DNA of 38,145 nt from Acidobacteriota bacterium (GCA_003222895.1 QHXI01000070.1:1-38145), one strand, 5' to 3'; positions 1 to 8,330 are shown, counted from the stretch's first letter. Translations and numbers: made by a program. The notes: generated by a model not told the origin, from the letters alone.

Positions 1-1
1 C

Positions 2-43
2 CTTGACTTCGATCAGCGCTTCATAGATGACCTCAACTTATGA
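2..43 (+). CDS. C-terminal tail of an upstream gene (partial)
   Basis: One frame is open from the window edge to a TGA at 41-43. That stop overlaps the larC start as ATGA, the usual sign of translational coupling. The 13 visible residues end in RFIDDLNL and are too few to identify a family. LarB or LarE often precede LarC, but nothing here shows that this is either. Confidence 0.35.
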   Translation, partial: LDFDQRFIDDLNL

Positions 44-1230
44 AGACTCTCTACTTCGATTGTTACGCCGGCGCCAGCGGCGACATGATTCTGGGCGCAT
101 TGGTTGGCGCAGGAGTCGATCCGCAGGCTCTGATCGAGCAATTGCAAATGCTGGTTGTTGGGGGCTGGCAGATCGAGTTTGAGAAAGTCGATCGCTCGGG
201 TATCAGCTCAACTTACGCCAAAGTGGAAACAGCGCATGAGCATGCGCATCGGCATCTGGGCGACATTCTGAAAATCATTTACGAGTCGCATCTGAACGAT
301 CGCGTCAAGGATCGGGCTGCACGAATATTCTCGCGCCTCGGTGAAGCCGAAGCGTACGTGCATAACTTGCCGGTCGAAAAAATTCACTTTCATGAGGTCG
401 GTGCGCTTGATGCGATCATCGACGTATGCGGAGCAGCGATCTGTTTCGATCTCCTGGGAATTGAGAACTTCATTTGCTCGCCGTTGCGGGTAGGCCACGG
501 CATGGCCAGGATGGCCCACGGAACGTTTCCGATTCCACCGCCGGCAGTTGCTGAATTGCTAAAAGGGAGACCGATTTACGCCGGCGATATCGAAGGCGAA
601 TTCGTTACGCCGACGGGCGCGGCGATTATCACGACTGTCTGCGATCGGTTTGAAGCATTGCCGTCGATGAAAATTCACGCGACGGGTTACGGCGCGGGTA
701 CTCGAAATCCAAAGGGATTTCCAAACGCGCTGCGCGTGCTGATCGGCGAAACCGCAGATTCGACTGTAGCTCTTGACGAACCTCTGCTGATGATTGAAAC
801 GAACATCGACGACATGTCGCCGCAGCTTTTCGGACACGTCATGGATCGCGCGCTTCAAATGGGCGCGCTCGATTGCTACCTCACACAGACACAGATGAAG
901 AAAAATCGCCCGGGCATTTTGCTGTCGATCCTTTGCGAAACGGAGGATCGAGAGAAGTTTCTGGAAATGTTATTCTCTGAAACGACGACGATCGGAGCGC
1001 GAAGTTACGAAGTGAAGCGGCGCGCGTTAGCGCGCGAGAGCGTCCGGGTTGAGACCGCGTTTGGGCCAATCGATGTTAAAGTTGCTTACTCGAACGGCAG
1101 TGTGAAGGCGATGCCGGAATTCGAGCAGTGCCGCGTCGCCGCTACGAAATCAGGCGTCGCCCTCCGTGAAGTTCAGGAAGCGGCCAGCACTGCCTATCGT
1201 AACAAGACCGCTGGGGCTGGTAAGCCGTAA
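40..1230 (+). CDS. larC: LarC-type nickel insertion protein (nickel-pincer cofactor synthesis)
   Basis: LarC inserts nickel into the pyridinium bisthiocarboxylate mononucleotide to finish the nickel-pincer cofactor of lactate racemase-like enzymes, in the cytoplasm. The 396-aa product opens with the family signature YFDCYAGASGDM and has the internal motifs HFHEVGALDAIIDV, PTGAAII and ETNIDDMSPQ, all typical of LarC. Some lactobacilli make LarC by programmed frameshifting; here the reading frame is continuous, so no shift is needed. The start overlaps the preceding stop (ATGA), and folE begins 6 nt after the stop, so the three genes are probably co-transcribed. LarB, LarE and a LarA substrate enzyme are not in the window. 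Confidence 0.93.
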   Translation: MKTLYFDCYAGASGDMILGALVGAGVDPQALIEQLQMLVVGGWQIEFEKVDRSGISSTYAKVETAHEHAHRHLGDILKIIYESHLNDRVKDRAARIFSRLGEAEAYVHNLPVEKIHFHEVGALDAIIDVCGAAICFDLLGIENFICSPLRVGHGMARMAHGTFPIPPPAVAELLKGRPIYAGDIEGEFVTPTGAAIITTVCDRFEALPSMKIHATGYGAGTRNPKGFPNALRVLIGETADSTVALDEPLLMIETNIDDMSPQLFGHVMDRALQMGALDCYLTQTQMKKNRPGILLSILCETEDREKFLEMLFSETTTIGARSYEVKRRALARESVRVETAFGPIDVKVAYSNGSVKAMPEFEQCRVAATKSGVALREVQEAASTAYRNKTAGAGKP

Positions 1231-1236
1231 ATTAAA

Positions 1237-1863
1237 ATGAGTACCAAGATCGCAAATATCAGATCCCGAACACCCAAAGTCCGCAAGCATGCCGAACTCG
1301 ATCTCGATCGGATCGCGCGCGGTGTGCGGCTGATTCTCGAAGGTATCGGTGACGATCCTAATCGCGAAGGCTTACGCGATACGCCGAAACGTGTCGCAGA
1401 GATGTACGCTGAGTTGACTGCCGGCATGCGCGAAGATCCCTCGGAACACATCGTGCCGCTCTCCGGCAACAAACACGACGAGATGGTGATCGTCAAAGAC
1501 ATCTCGATCGCTTCGCTGTGCGAACATCATCTGGCGCCATTCGTCGGCAAGTGTCACATCGCGTACATTCCGCGCAACGGAAATATTCTCGGCGTGTCGA
1601 AACTGGCGCGGCTCTCGGAAACCTTTGCGCGACGTCTGCAATTGCAGGAGCGTCTGACTTCGGAAATCGCGCACACGCTTTTCGATCAATTGAAGCCGCT
1701 TGGTGTCATGGTCGTCATAGAAGCCGAACACACCTGCATGACTTTGCGCGGCGTGAAAAAGTCGGGAGCGAGAACGGTTACATCGGCCGTACTTGGCGGA
1801 TTTCGTAAGGATTCGCGGACGCGGGCGGAGGCGATGGCGTTGATTACGGGACATACGAAGTAA
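1237..1863 (+). CDS. folE: GTP cyclohydrolase I
   Basis: Converts GTP to 7,8-dihydroneopterin triphosphate, the first step of tetrahydrofolate (and some pterin) synthesis. The 208-aa protein has the expected length and fold: the N-terminal helix pair with DTPKRVAEMY, the zinc-binding LCEHHLAPF motif, the substrate loop IGVSKL-like NILGVSKLAR, and the second zinc cysteine in EHTCMTLRGVKKSGARTVTS. The catalytic histidine is in the CEHH segment. It follows larC by 6 nt. The stop codon TAA at 1861-1863 touches a heptameric tandem array (1862-1889). Confidence 0.96.
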   Translation: MSTKIANIRSRTPKVRKHAELDLDRIARGVRLILEGIGDDPNREGLRDTPKRVAEMYAELTAGMREDPSEHIVPLSGNKHDEMVIVKDISIASLCEHHLAPFVGKCHIAYIPRNGNILGVSKLARLSETFARRLQLQERLTSEIAHTLFDQLKPLGVMVVIEAEHTCMTLRGVKKSGARTVTSAVLGGFRKDSRTRAEAMALITGHTK

Positions 1864-1889
1864 TGAGTGATGGGTGATGAGTGATGACT
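1862..1889 (+). repeat. Heptameric tandem array 1 (folE/M28 junction)
   Basis: Four 7-bp units read aatgagt-gatgggt-gatgagt-gatgact. The array begins in the folE stop codon and contains the GTG (1881) and ATG (1884) proposed as starts of the following peptidase. It resembles the short tandemly repeated heptamers known from filamentous cyanobacteria in layout. Four other sites in this window have the same 7-bp period. Confidence 0.8.
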
Positions 1890-3509
1890 AAGCGCGAAGA
1901 AAAAGTGAACATTTCGATTAAGCGAATCCTGCTGGGCTCATTCATATTCGTTGCCGAGAGCGCTCTCCGCGCTCACATCAAATTTCTCTCCAATGATCGA
2001 CTCGAAGGCCGCGGCACTGGCGCGAAGGGCGGTGAACTCGCCGCGCTTTATGTCGCGGAACAATTCGAAGCGATGGGTCTGAAAGGCGCCGGCGCAAAAG
2101 GAAGTTTCTGGCAGCCGGTTTCACTCGTCGGCGTCAAAGCCGATCCTAAAACTGAATTGCACGTCAATGGCCCAACAGAAGCGGCCAACTTCAAATTCGC
2201 TGACTTTGTCGCGTTCACGGGAGCACAGACTGAACGCGTCAGCGTCGACGCGCCAATGGTTTTTGTTGGCTACGGCATCGACGCGCCCGAGCAGAAGTGG
2301 AACGACTACAAAGGTCCTGCTGAAGACTATCGCGGCAAGATCCTGGTGATGCTGGTCAACGATCCGCCGGCGACTTCCCAGGAACCTGATCTCTTTGGCG
2401 GGCGCAGGCTGACTTACTACGGGCGTTGGACTTACAAGTACGAAGAAGCAGCGCGACGAGGCGCGGTCGGCGCGATTCTGCTGCACACAAGCGAGTCAGC
2501 CGGGTATCCGTGGAGCGTGGTGCGCACTTCGAATGGATCGTGGCGATTCGATATCGCCCGGACTTCGGGCGATAGGAATCCTTACTTACAAATTCGTTCG
2601 TGGATGACGGATGACGCCGCCCATCGCATGATGCAACTCGCCGGATTGAATCTTGACGATTTGCGCAAGCAAGCTGCATCGCGCGATTTTAAACCCATCA
2701 AACTGAATCTAACGGCATTGATGGATCTCAAAAGCGAATTGAAGAGAGTTGAGGCGCCGAACGTCGTTGCGATTCTTCCCGGCCGCGATCCAAAGCTACG
2801 CGACGAATACGTTGTCTACTCCGCGCATTGGGATCATTTTGGGATCGGCGCTCCTGATAAGAGCGGCGACACGATTTATAACGGCGCCCTCGATAACGCC
2901 ACTGGGGTAGCATCGGTTCTGGAAATCGCGCGAGTTCTGTCCAACCTGCCCGCGGCTGAAAAACCACGACGCTCAATCCTGTTCCTCATCACGACCGGTG
3001 AAGAACAGGGTCTGATCGGTTCAGAATGGTATTCACTTCATCCACTGGTCCCGCTCAACAAAACCGCTGCGGACATCAATCTCGATTCGATGAATATCCT
3101 CGGTCCGACGCGGGACTTCGTGCCGTTGGGTGCAGAGCGTTCGTCTTTGAAACTCGTCGTCGATCAGATCGCGCGCGAGCGCGGGCTAACCATCGCGCCC
3201 GATCCACGGCCTGAGCAGGGATCTTTCTATCGCTCGGATCATTTTCCGTTTGCGAAAGTCGGCGTGCCTTCAATCAGCTTGAAGGAGGGCGATGATTACC
3301 TTGGCCATCCGAAAGGTTGGGGCGAGAAGAAATTCAAGGAATACAACGAGGCGCATTATCACCAGCCGTCGGACGAGTATCGCGACGACTGGAATTTCGC
3401 AGGGATGATTCAGGAAGCTGATTTTGCGATGGCGATCGGACGGCGCGTTGCGGATTTACCTACGCTGCCCAAGTTCAATCCGAATGATGAATTCGCTAAG
3501 AAGAAGTAA
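1884..3509 (+). CDS. M28-family zinc aminopeptidase with PA domain
   Basis: Predicted dizinc exopeptidase of the M28 (PSMF/aminopeptidase S-like) family, probably secreted in its relatives. About 541 aa: a short hydrophobic N terminus (ILLGSFIFVA), the conserved ALRAHIKFLSNDRLEGRGTG entry motif, a PA-like insertion around residues 110-250, then the catalytic domain. Metal ligands are visible: His near 315 (SAHWDHFG), Asp near 338 (GALDNATG), the Glu-Glu pair near 373 (TTGEEQG), Asp near 400 (NLDSMN) and His near 453 (SDHFPF). The N terminus looks shortened: the usual signal peptide and spacer are nearly absent and both possible starts (GTG 1881, ATG 1884) lie in a heptamer array; GTG 1905 is another option. 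Export is therefore uncertain. Confidence 0.88.
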   Translation: MTKREEKVNISIKRILLGSFIFVAESALRAHIKFLSNDRLEGRGTGAKGGELAALYVAEQFEAMGLKGAGAKGSFWQPVSLVGVKADPKTELHVNGPTEAANFKFADFVAFTGAQTERVSVDAPMVFVGYGIDAPEQKWNDYKGPAEDYRGKILVMLVNDPPATSQEPDLFGGRRLTYYGRWTYKYEEAARRGAVGAILLHTSESAGYPWSVVRTSNGSWRFDIARTSGDRNPYLQIRSWMTDDAAHRMMQLAGLNLDDLRKQAASRDFKPIKLNLTALMDLKSELKRVEAPNVVAILPGRDPKLRDEYVVYSAHWDHFGIGAPDKSGDTIYNGALDNATGVASVLEIARVLSNLPAAEKPRRSILFLITTGEEQGLIGSEWYSLHPLVPLNKTAADINLDSMNILGPTRDFVPLGAERSSLKLVVDQIARERGLTIAPDPRPEQGSFYRSDHFPFAKVGVPSISLKEGDDYLGHPKGWGEKKFKEYNEAHYHQPSDEYRDDWNFAGMIQEADFAMAIGRRVADLPTLPKFNPNDEFAKKK

Positions 3510-3533
3510 ATCGTGAATCGTAAATCGTAAATA
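3506..3533 (+). repeat. Heptameric tandem array 2, left flank of S23 cassette
   Basis: Four units gtaaatc-gtgaatc-gtaaatc-gtaaata. The stop codon of the M28 peptidase (TAA, 3507-3509) is inside the first unit. A 16-bp stretch (3513-3528) is repeated perfectly in inverted orientation at 3951-3966, on the other side of the four-helix-bundle gene. Confidence 0.85.
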
Positions 3534-3573
3534 GAAACCTGGCTTTATCATCTTGGTTTTCAGGAGCAATATC

Positions 3574-3936
3574 ATGCGCCCTCACGAGAAGCTAGATGTT
3601 TGGAAGAAATCTGTGGATTTTGTTGTTGCAATCTACAAAGCCACAGAGAGTTTTCCAAGAGACGAAAGATTTGGACTAACATCGCAGTTGAGAAGAGCCG
3701 CAGTTTCAATTCCCGCAAACATTGCAGAAAAGGCTGCCCGAAGGTCAGACAAAGAGTTCGCCCATTTCCTGTCGAACTCACAAGGATCAGCCAGTGAGGT
3801 CGAAACGGAGCTTTTGATCGCTCGTCGCTTAAGCTACCTTCAGGAACTTAACTACGGGTCTTTGGTTTCTTCTCTTGATGAGATCGGCCGAATGCTTACT
3901 GGGCTGACTCATCACGTCAGGCCGAAGGAAAAATAG
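3574..3936 (+). CDS. Four helix bundle protein, S23/23S rRNA intervening-sequence (IVP) family
   Basis: A 120-aa protein of the family (TIGR02436-like) first seen inside 23S rRNA intervening sequences of spirochaetes and others. Diagnostic segments are HEKLDVWKKSVDFVVAIYK at the start, LTSQLRRAAVSIPANIAEKAARRS in the middle and FLSNSQGSASEVETELLIA toward the end. The family folds as a pentameric four-helix bundle; its job is unsettled. ATG 3574 is preferred because homologues begin just before the DVWKKS motif; an upstream in-frame start at 3553 would add seven atypical residues. No rRNA is nearby. The gene is flanked by inverted heptamer arrays, which suggests that it moved in as a cassette between the peptidase and metG. 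Confidence 0.9.
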   Translation: MRPHEKLDVWKKSVDFVVAIYKATESFPRDERFGLTSQLRRAAVSIPANIAEKAARRSDKEFAHFLSNSQGSASEVETELLIARRLSYLQELNYGSLVSSLDEIGRMLTGLTHHVRPKEK

Positions 3937-3937
3937 T

Positions 3938-3972
3938 CTATTCACTATTCACGATTTACGATTCACTAAATG
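3938..3972 (-). repeat. Heptameric tandem array 3, right flank of S23 cassette (inverted)
   Basis: On the + strand the units read ctattca-ctattca-cgattta-cgattca-ctaaatg; on the minus strand they match array 2. The array starts two bases after the S23 stop codon, and its last degenerate unit contains the metG ATG (3970-3972). The 16-bp core at 3951-3966 pairs with 3513-3528. Confidence 0.85.
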
Positions 3973-6078
3973 ACCTGCTACGTCACCACGCCCATCTATT
4001 ACGCGAACAGCCTCCCGCACCTTGGTCATCTTTATACGATGATCGTGGCGGATACGATCGCGCGCTCAAAACGACAGCGGGGAATTGAGACCTTCTTTCT
4101 CACCGGCACCGACGAGCACGGCATCAACATCGAGCGCGCAGCGCAGCGAAACAATCGCACCCCGAAAGAACAAGCTGATTACGTTGTCGAGTATTTCAAG
4201 AAGATGACTTCCGCATTCGGCCTGGATACCGCTCACGGCGGTTACGACATCTTCATGCGCACGACCGAGCCTTTTCATTACGAGGGTGTCGGCGAATTCT
4301 GGCGACGGGTCGCGAAAGCGAAAACTCCGAAAGGGAACGACGCGCTTTACCAAGGTCATTACGAAGGCTGGTTCTGCGCAGCGTGCGCGGCATACAAGAC
4401 TGAGGACGAGTACGCGAAGTCTGAGAATCCAGACGAACCGCCAATCTGTTTAATTCATGAAACGAAACTCGATCGAGTTTCAGAAGAGAGCTATTTCTTT
4501 CGCCTCTCTGATTACGACGAAGCGCTGCTGAGTCTTTATGAATCGCGCGCCGATTTCGTCCGGCCGGAAGCCCGCCGTAATGAAGTGAAGAGTTTTGTCG
4601 CGGGCGGTCTTCAGGATCTTTCTGTAAGTCGACTGCGATCGTCAGTGAGCTGGGGCATTCCGGTTCCCGACGATCCTCAGCACACGATGTACGTCTGGTT
4701 CGATGCGCTCACGAACTACATCACGGCGATTGGTTTTGGAAACGAGCAACAGAACCGCGCGATTGGATTCGAAAAGTTCTGGCCGGCCTTGCATCTGGTT
4801 GGCAAAGACATCCTTCGATTCCATGCGGTCTATTGGCCGGCGTTTTTGCTGGCCGCTGGAGTTGAGCAGCCGCGCGCGATCGTTGCTCATGGAATGTGGG
4901 TTGATCCCACGGGCCGCAAGATGTCCAAAACGCTTGGCAACACGATCGAGCTGGACGTTCTCAACAAATATTTTCCGATCGATGCGATTCGCTATTTCTG
5001 TTTGCGCGAGATGGTGTTCGGGCAGGACGGCCGGTTCGGATACGAGAGTCTAATCGATCGCACGAACAGCGATCTCGCCAGCGGCCTCGGCAATCTTTCG
5101 AGCCGCACGCTAACGATGATTCAAAGATATTGCGAAGGCCGCATTCCATCGCGATTGATTTCCGACGAGGCCAGGTTGCGGGCAAAACGGGCCGGTGTTG
5201 AAACGGACGAGGCGACGGTTTCGAAACTGCTCGCGCAGGCCCGCGAACAATTCATTAAACACTTTGACGACTTCAGTTTCAATCGCGCACTCGAAGAAGC
5301 TTGGGCCATCGTCTCGCGCGTGGACAAAATGATCTCCGACGCGCGGCCGTGGGACTTGGCGAAGGACCAGTCGCAACGACAGACGCTGAACGCTGTTTTG
5401 TATCGAGCGGCTGAAACTCTTCGATGGCTGGCAGTTCTGTTGTATCCAATGATGCCAAACGCAACGCGCCAAATTTATCAACAACTCGGCTTGCCGGACG
5501 AAGTTTCAACAATTGATCCAGCGACATTGCGTTGGGGCGATTTGCCGGAAGGCACACAGATTGGAGAAATCAAACCTTTATTTCCCAGAATCGATAAGGC
5601 GAGGATTATGGAAGAAATCAAAGAGCAGGAGTCGGGGATTGGGACTCAGGAGTTAGAAAAGCGGGGCGGTAGCGCGGCGGTCGGAGAGGGCGCGACGCAA
5701 AGCGTTCCAGCAACTACGCATTCCGACGCAGTTCCCGGTGTCGCGAATTTCATCGACATCACGGACTTTGCCAAAGTCGATCTGCGGGTCGGCGAAGTAA
5801 AGACGGCCGAGCGAATTCCCAAAGCCGACAAGTTGCTGCTGATCACGGTCGACATCGGAGAAGAGAAGCCGCGTCAGATTCTCGCGGGCATCGCTCAATA
5901 TTATGAACCGGAGAAATTAATCGGTCGGAAGATCGTCGTTGTAGCAAACCTCAAACCGCGAAAACTGCGCGGCTATGAATCGCAGGGAATGCTCCTCGCA
6001 GCATCCGTCGGCGACGAAGGCAAACCCGTGATCGCAACGTTCGCGGAAGATGTGCCGAACGGCGCGCGGCTGAAGTGA
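3970..6078 (+). CDS. metG: Methionyl-tRNA synthetase with C-terminal tRNA-binding domain
   Basis: Charges tRNA-Met with methionine. Class I signatures are present: HIGH as PHLGHLYT near residue 17 and KMSKS as KMSKTLGN near 317. The CP-domain zinc knuckle appears as CAACAAY, with a further CLIH pair. The anticodon-binding helical domain follows, and residues from about 595 form a Trbp111/EMAP-II-like OB domain (VDLRVGEVKTAERIPKADKLL, ILAGIAQYY, LKPRKLRGYESQGMLLA) that usually serves dimerisation and tRNA binding. At 702 aa it is a standard length for this form. The linker between catalytic/anticodon part and OB domain contains a 28-nt heptamer array (5628-5655), read through in frame. The start codon lies at the edge of array 3, with no clear Shine-Dalgarno sequence. 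Confidence 0.97.
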   Translation: MTCYVTTPIYYANSLPHLGHLYTMIVADTIARSKRQRGIETFFLTGTDEHGINIERAAQRNNRTPKEQADYVVEYFKKMTSAFGLDTAHGGYDIFMRTTEPFHYEGVGEFWRRVAKAKTPKGNDALYQGHYEGWFCAACAAYKTEDEYAKSENPDEPPICLIHETKLDRVSEESYFFRLSDYDEALLSLYESRADFVRPEARRNEVKSFVAGGLQDLSVSRLRSSVSWGIPVPDDPQHTMYVWFDALTNYITAIGFGNEQQNRAIGFEKFWPALHLVGKDILRFHAVYWPAFLLAAGVEQPRAIVAHGMWVDPTGRKMSKTLGNTIELDVLNKYFPIDAIRYFCLREMVFGQDGRFGYESLIDRTNSDLASGLGNLSSRTLTMIQRYCEGRIPSRLISDEARLRAKRAGVETDEATVSKLLAQAREQFIKHFDDFSFNRALEEAWAIVSRVDKMISDARPWDLAKDQSQRQTLNAVLYRAAETLRWLAVLLYPMMPNATRQIYQQLGLPDEVSTIDPATLRWGDLPEGTQIGEIKPLFPRIDKARIMEEIKEQESGIGTQELEKRGGSAAVGEGATQSVPATTHSDAVPGVANFIDITDFAKVDLRVGEVKTAERIPKADKLLLITVDIGEEKPRQILAGIAQYYEPEKLIGRKIVVVANLKPRKLRGYESQGMLLAASVGDEGKPVIATFAEDVPNGARLK
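5628..5655 (+). repeat. Heptameric tandem array 4 inside metG linker
   Basis: Four units ggagtcg-gggattg-ggactca-ggagtta lie within the coding sequence for the MetRS interdomain linker (translated about as QESGIGTQELE). The period of 7 is not a multiple of 3, so gain or loss of fewer than three units would shift the frame. Confidence 0.75.
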
Positions 6079-6147
6079 GTAACCCATGAGAGCTTGCAAT
6101 ATTTTTGCCTAGATGGTGCGCGAAGTAAGTGGTAGCATTGAGACATC

Positions 6148-6531
6148 ATGTCCCGGGTAATCAAAACAATCGAAATTGAAGGCGAGCCGGCGAAGGCCTT
6201 GTTCGACACAGGCGCGTTCCACAGCTATTTGCTTCGGCGTTATCTTGAAGGTCTCCCGAGTCGCATTGTGCCGGTCAATAACCCGTACGACGTTGCGCTC
6301 GGCGGTGAGACGATTCACATCACTGAGCGGGCCTTGGTAAACGGCAAGATCGAAGGGCTGGACTTTGACACCTCGCTAGTGCCCGTTGATTCACTCGGCA
6401 AAGCGAACGGTCACCATCTCGACGCTATTATAGGCGCCGTCACGATGGAAGTTTGGGAAATCACCGTCAATCCGAGAGACGGAACGCTGGGACTTGAGGG
6501 ACTCAAACGCCGCGAGTTTACTGAATATTAA
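6148..6531 (+). CDS. Retropepsin-like clan AA aspartic protease domain protein
   Basis: A 127-aa protein with the single aspartyl-protease motif FDTGAFHSYL (DTGA, catalytic Asp near residue 21), a second hydrophobic-Gly segment DAIIGAVTMEVWEI that matches the ILG-type flap/closing motif, and beta-rich spacing typical of bacterial clan AA (retropepsin-like) proteins. Such proteins would act as homodimers, since each chain supplies one Asp. There is no signal peptide or membrane segment, so it is probably cytoplasmic. Substrate unknown. It sits between metG and tatD in the same orientation, with 69 nt upstream that may hold its own promoter. Confidence 0.75.
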   Translation: MSRVIKTIEIEGEPAKALFDTGAFHSYLLRRYLEGLPSRIVPVNNPYDVALGGETIHITERALVNGKIEGLDFDTSLVPVDSLGKANGHHLDAIIGAVTMEVWEITVNPRDGTLGLEGLKRREFTEY

Positions 6532-6568
6532 ATCACTCAGGCCTTAGCTTCTGTCATGCAATCTCCTC

Positions 6569-7363
6569 ATGTCCTTCATTGATTCCCATTGCCATATCGA
6601 CGGTCCTGAATACGATGCCGATCGCGAAGAAGTAATTGCGCGCGCACTCGATGCCGGCGTCACGACAATGCTCAACGTTGGCACCGGCGATCCGCACAGC
6701 GGCGCATTTGAACGAGCGGTTGAGTTAGCCGAAAAGCATCCGGAAATCTACGCCGCGATCGGCGTTCATCCGCACGATGCGAAACTGTTTGATCACTCGG
6801 CAGAAAAACGATTGGTTGATCTCGTAAAGCAAAGTCGCAGAGTTATTGCCTGGGGTGAGATCGGTCTCGACTATCATTACGATCATTCGCCGCGCGATGT
6901 GCAGCGCGATGTTTTCCATCGGCAGCTTCGCATCGCGGGCAGTTTGAATCTTCCTGTCGTAATTCACTCACGCGAAGCCAATGACGACACGATTAATATT
7001 CTGCGCGACGAATTAACCGGGCATGCGCGTGCCGGGGTATTGCACTGCTTTGGCGGCAGCTTGCAGATGGCGCGCGAGGCAATCGATCTCGGTTTCTTCA
7101 TTTCATTCGCCGGTAATCTTACATTCAAGAAGGCCGACGACTTCCGCGACATTGCTCGTCAACTTCCTATGGATCAATTGCTCATCGAAACTGATTGCCC
7201 TTATCTGACGCCGGTGCCGTTTCGGGGAAAACGAAACGAACCGGCGCGGGTGGTTGAGACGGCAAAGTGTCTGGCTGATTTGCATCACCTGAAGCACGAC
7301 GAAATCGGCAAAATTACGAGCGGGAATTTTACAAACTTATTTGGAGTGCGGTGGCAAGCGTAG
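6569..7363 (+). CDS. tatD: TatD-family metal-dependent DNase
   Basis: TatD/YcfH family TIM-barrel hydrolase, a 3'-5' exonuclease on single-stranded DNA/RNA in characterised members. All metal-site motifs are present: DSHCHID at the N terminus, Glu in WGEIGLDYHYD, His in PVVIHSREA, His in GVLHCFGGS, and the terminal ETDCPYLTP. Length 264 aa is standard. The last codons and the stop (7361-7363) lie inside the left arm of a long palindromic repeat that starts at 7340, so the final residues RWQA are repeat-encoded and the ancestral end may have differed slightly. Confidence 0.94.
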   Translation: MSFIDSHCHIDGPEYDADREEVIARALDAGVTTMLNVGTGDPHSGAFERAVELAEKHPEIYAAIGVHPHDAKLFDHSAEKRLVDLVKQSRRVIAWGEIGLDYHYDHSPRDVQRDVFHRQLRIAGSLNLPVVIHSREANDDTINILRDELTGHARAGVLHCFGGSLQMAREAIDLGFFISFAGNLTFKKADDFRDIARQLPMDQLLIETDCPYLTPVPFRGKRNEPARVVETAKCLADLHHLKHDEIGKITSGNFTNLFGVRWQA

Positions 7364-7444
7364 TGCGACACCGCTTTGGATTAAGACTTGCGAGGCAATC
7401 AATCCAAAGCGCCGTCGCACTTCGTTCTGCCGGCTCACTCCAAA
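7340..7444. repeat. Long imperfect palindrome (MITE/REP-like) at tatD 3' end
   Basis: Left arm 7340-7382 (begins TTTGGAGTGCGG and ends CGCTTTGGATT) pairs with right arm 7401-7444, its near-exact reverse complement with a few changes; the loop is 18 nt. No ORF inside. The size and hairpin form fit a MITE or REP-type element. In RNA it would also act as a strong 3' hairpin behind tatD. Confidence 0.85.
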
Positions 7445-7525
7445 TGTCCGCGCTCCTCGAGTTCTAGAGAACACTTTCACATGCTCTTCATTTGATGTTA
7501 TCCTCACGACAGTAGCGATCATTTC

Positions 7526-8023
7526 ATGGCCCAGCAGAATTCATTCGACATTGTCTCGCAGGTTGATCGCGCCGAAATCATGAATGCGATCAATCAAACG
7601 ATGAAAGAAGTGCACCAGCGTTTTGACTTTAAGGGCAGTCGCGCGGACGTTGGTTTGGAAGAAAAAGAGTTGGTGCTCTCAGCCGAAGACGAAACCAAAC
7701 TGCGAAATATGAATGACATCCTGCAGCAAAAGCTCGTTCGTCGCGGCGTGCCGCTGAAAGCACTGAGCTATGGTAATGTCGAGCCTGCCGCCGGTGGAAC
7801 CGTGCGTCAACGCGCGCAGATTCAGCAAGGCATACCGCAGGAAAAAGCAAAAGACATCGTAAAAGCGATCAAAGATTCGAAAGCTAAGGTTCAAGCTTCA
7901 ATCCAAGGCGATCTGGTAAGGATTTCAGGCCGCGATCGAGATACGCTCCAACAGGTAATCGCGACTTTGAAAGCCAAAGACTTCGGCATCAACATGCAGT
8001 TTACGAACTATCGATCGAACTGA
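7526..8023 (+). CDS. yajQ: YajQ-family nucleotide-binding protein
   Basis: A 165-aa member of the YajQ/DUF520 family with the exact family opening NSFDIVSQVDRAEIMNAINQ and the motifs RFDFKGS, DILQQKLVRRGV, and a closing RDTLQQVIATLKAKDFGINMQFTNYR. Two ferredoxin-like halves bind nucleotides; one characterised member binds cyclic di-GMP, others tRNA/GTP. Length and ends match the family. It is separated from tatD by the palindromic repeat and about 80 nt. Confidence 0.95.
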   Translation: MAQQNSFDIVSQVDRAEIMNAINQTMKEVHQRFDFKGSRADVGLEEKELVLSAEDETKLRNMNDILQQKLVRRGVPLKALSYGNVEPAAGGTVRQRAQIQQGIPQEKAKDIVKAIKDSKAKVQASIQGDLVRISGRDRDTLQQVIATLKAKDFGINMQFTNYRSN

Positions 8024-8330
8024 TTTCAATATTCGTTTAGAGGCCCGTACTTGTGCGGCCTGTCGCGGACTTGAACGGATCGATACACATAGAGGCTTTG
8101 CGCGCTATCCCAACCTACTGCATCGACCGCGATCGATGACGCGGCGAAACCCCGACCGTTAGTGAGGGTGCGCAACCTGGCCCATTTTCAGCACCGCCTT
8201 TAATAGTCGGGTTTTGGATAGTAGTGTTAATCTGGGTTGGATTATCAGGTTCTGCGCCACAGGTTCTACCCTCAGGAATAGGATACGTCAGTCGAATTGC
8301 TGGGCGCACCCTGGAAAAGAAAGCATGAAA
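8024..8330. other. Intergenic stretch with short inverted repeats, no gene
   Basis: No convincing gene is seen. An 8-bp inverted pair GGGTGCGC (8166-8173) and GCGCACCC (8304-8311) bounds about 146 nt and could mark a small inserted element. A minus-strand frame across it (8115-8309) has composition like translated repeat and no recognisable domain, so it is not called. Confidence 0.4.

Noticed and set aside
40-1230. Programmed frameshift in larC
   Set aside because: Known in lactobacilli, but here the N- and C-terminal parts are in one continuous frame.
1862-3972. CRISPR array
   Set aside because: The repeats are 7 bp in direct contact with no spacers, and there is no cas gene.
8115-8309. 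64-aa minus-strand frame after yajQ
   Set aside because: Composition like translated repeat sequence, no ribosome site, contains the inverted repeat pair; not called as a gene.
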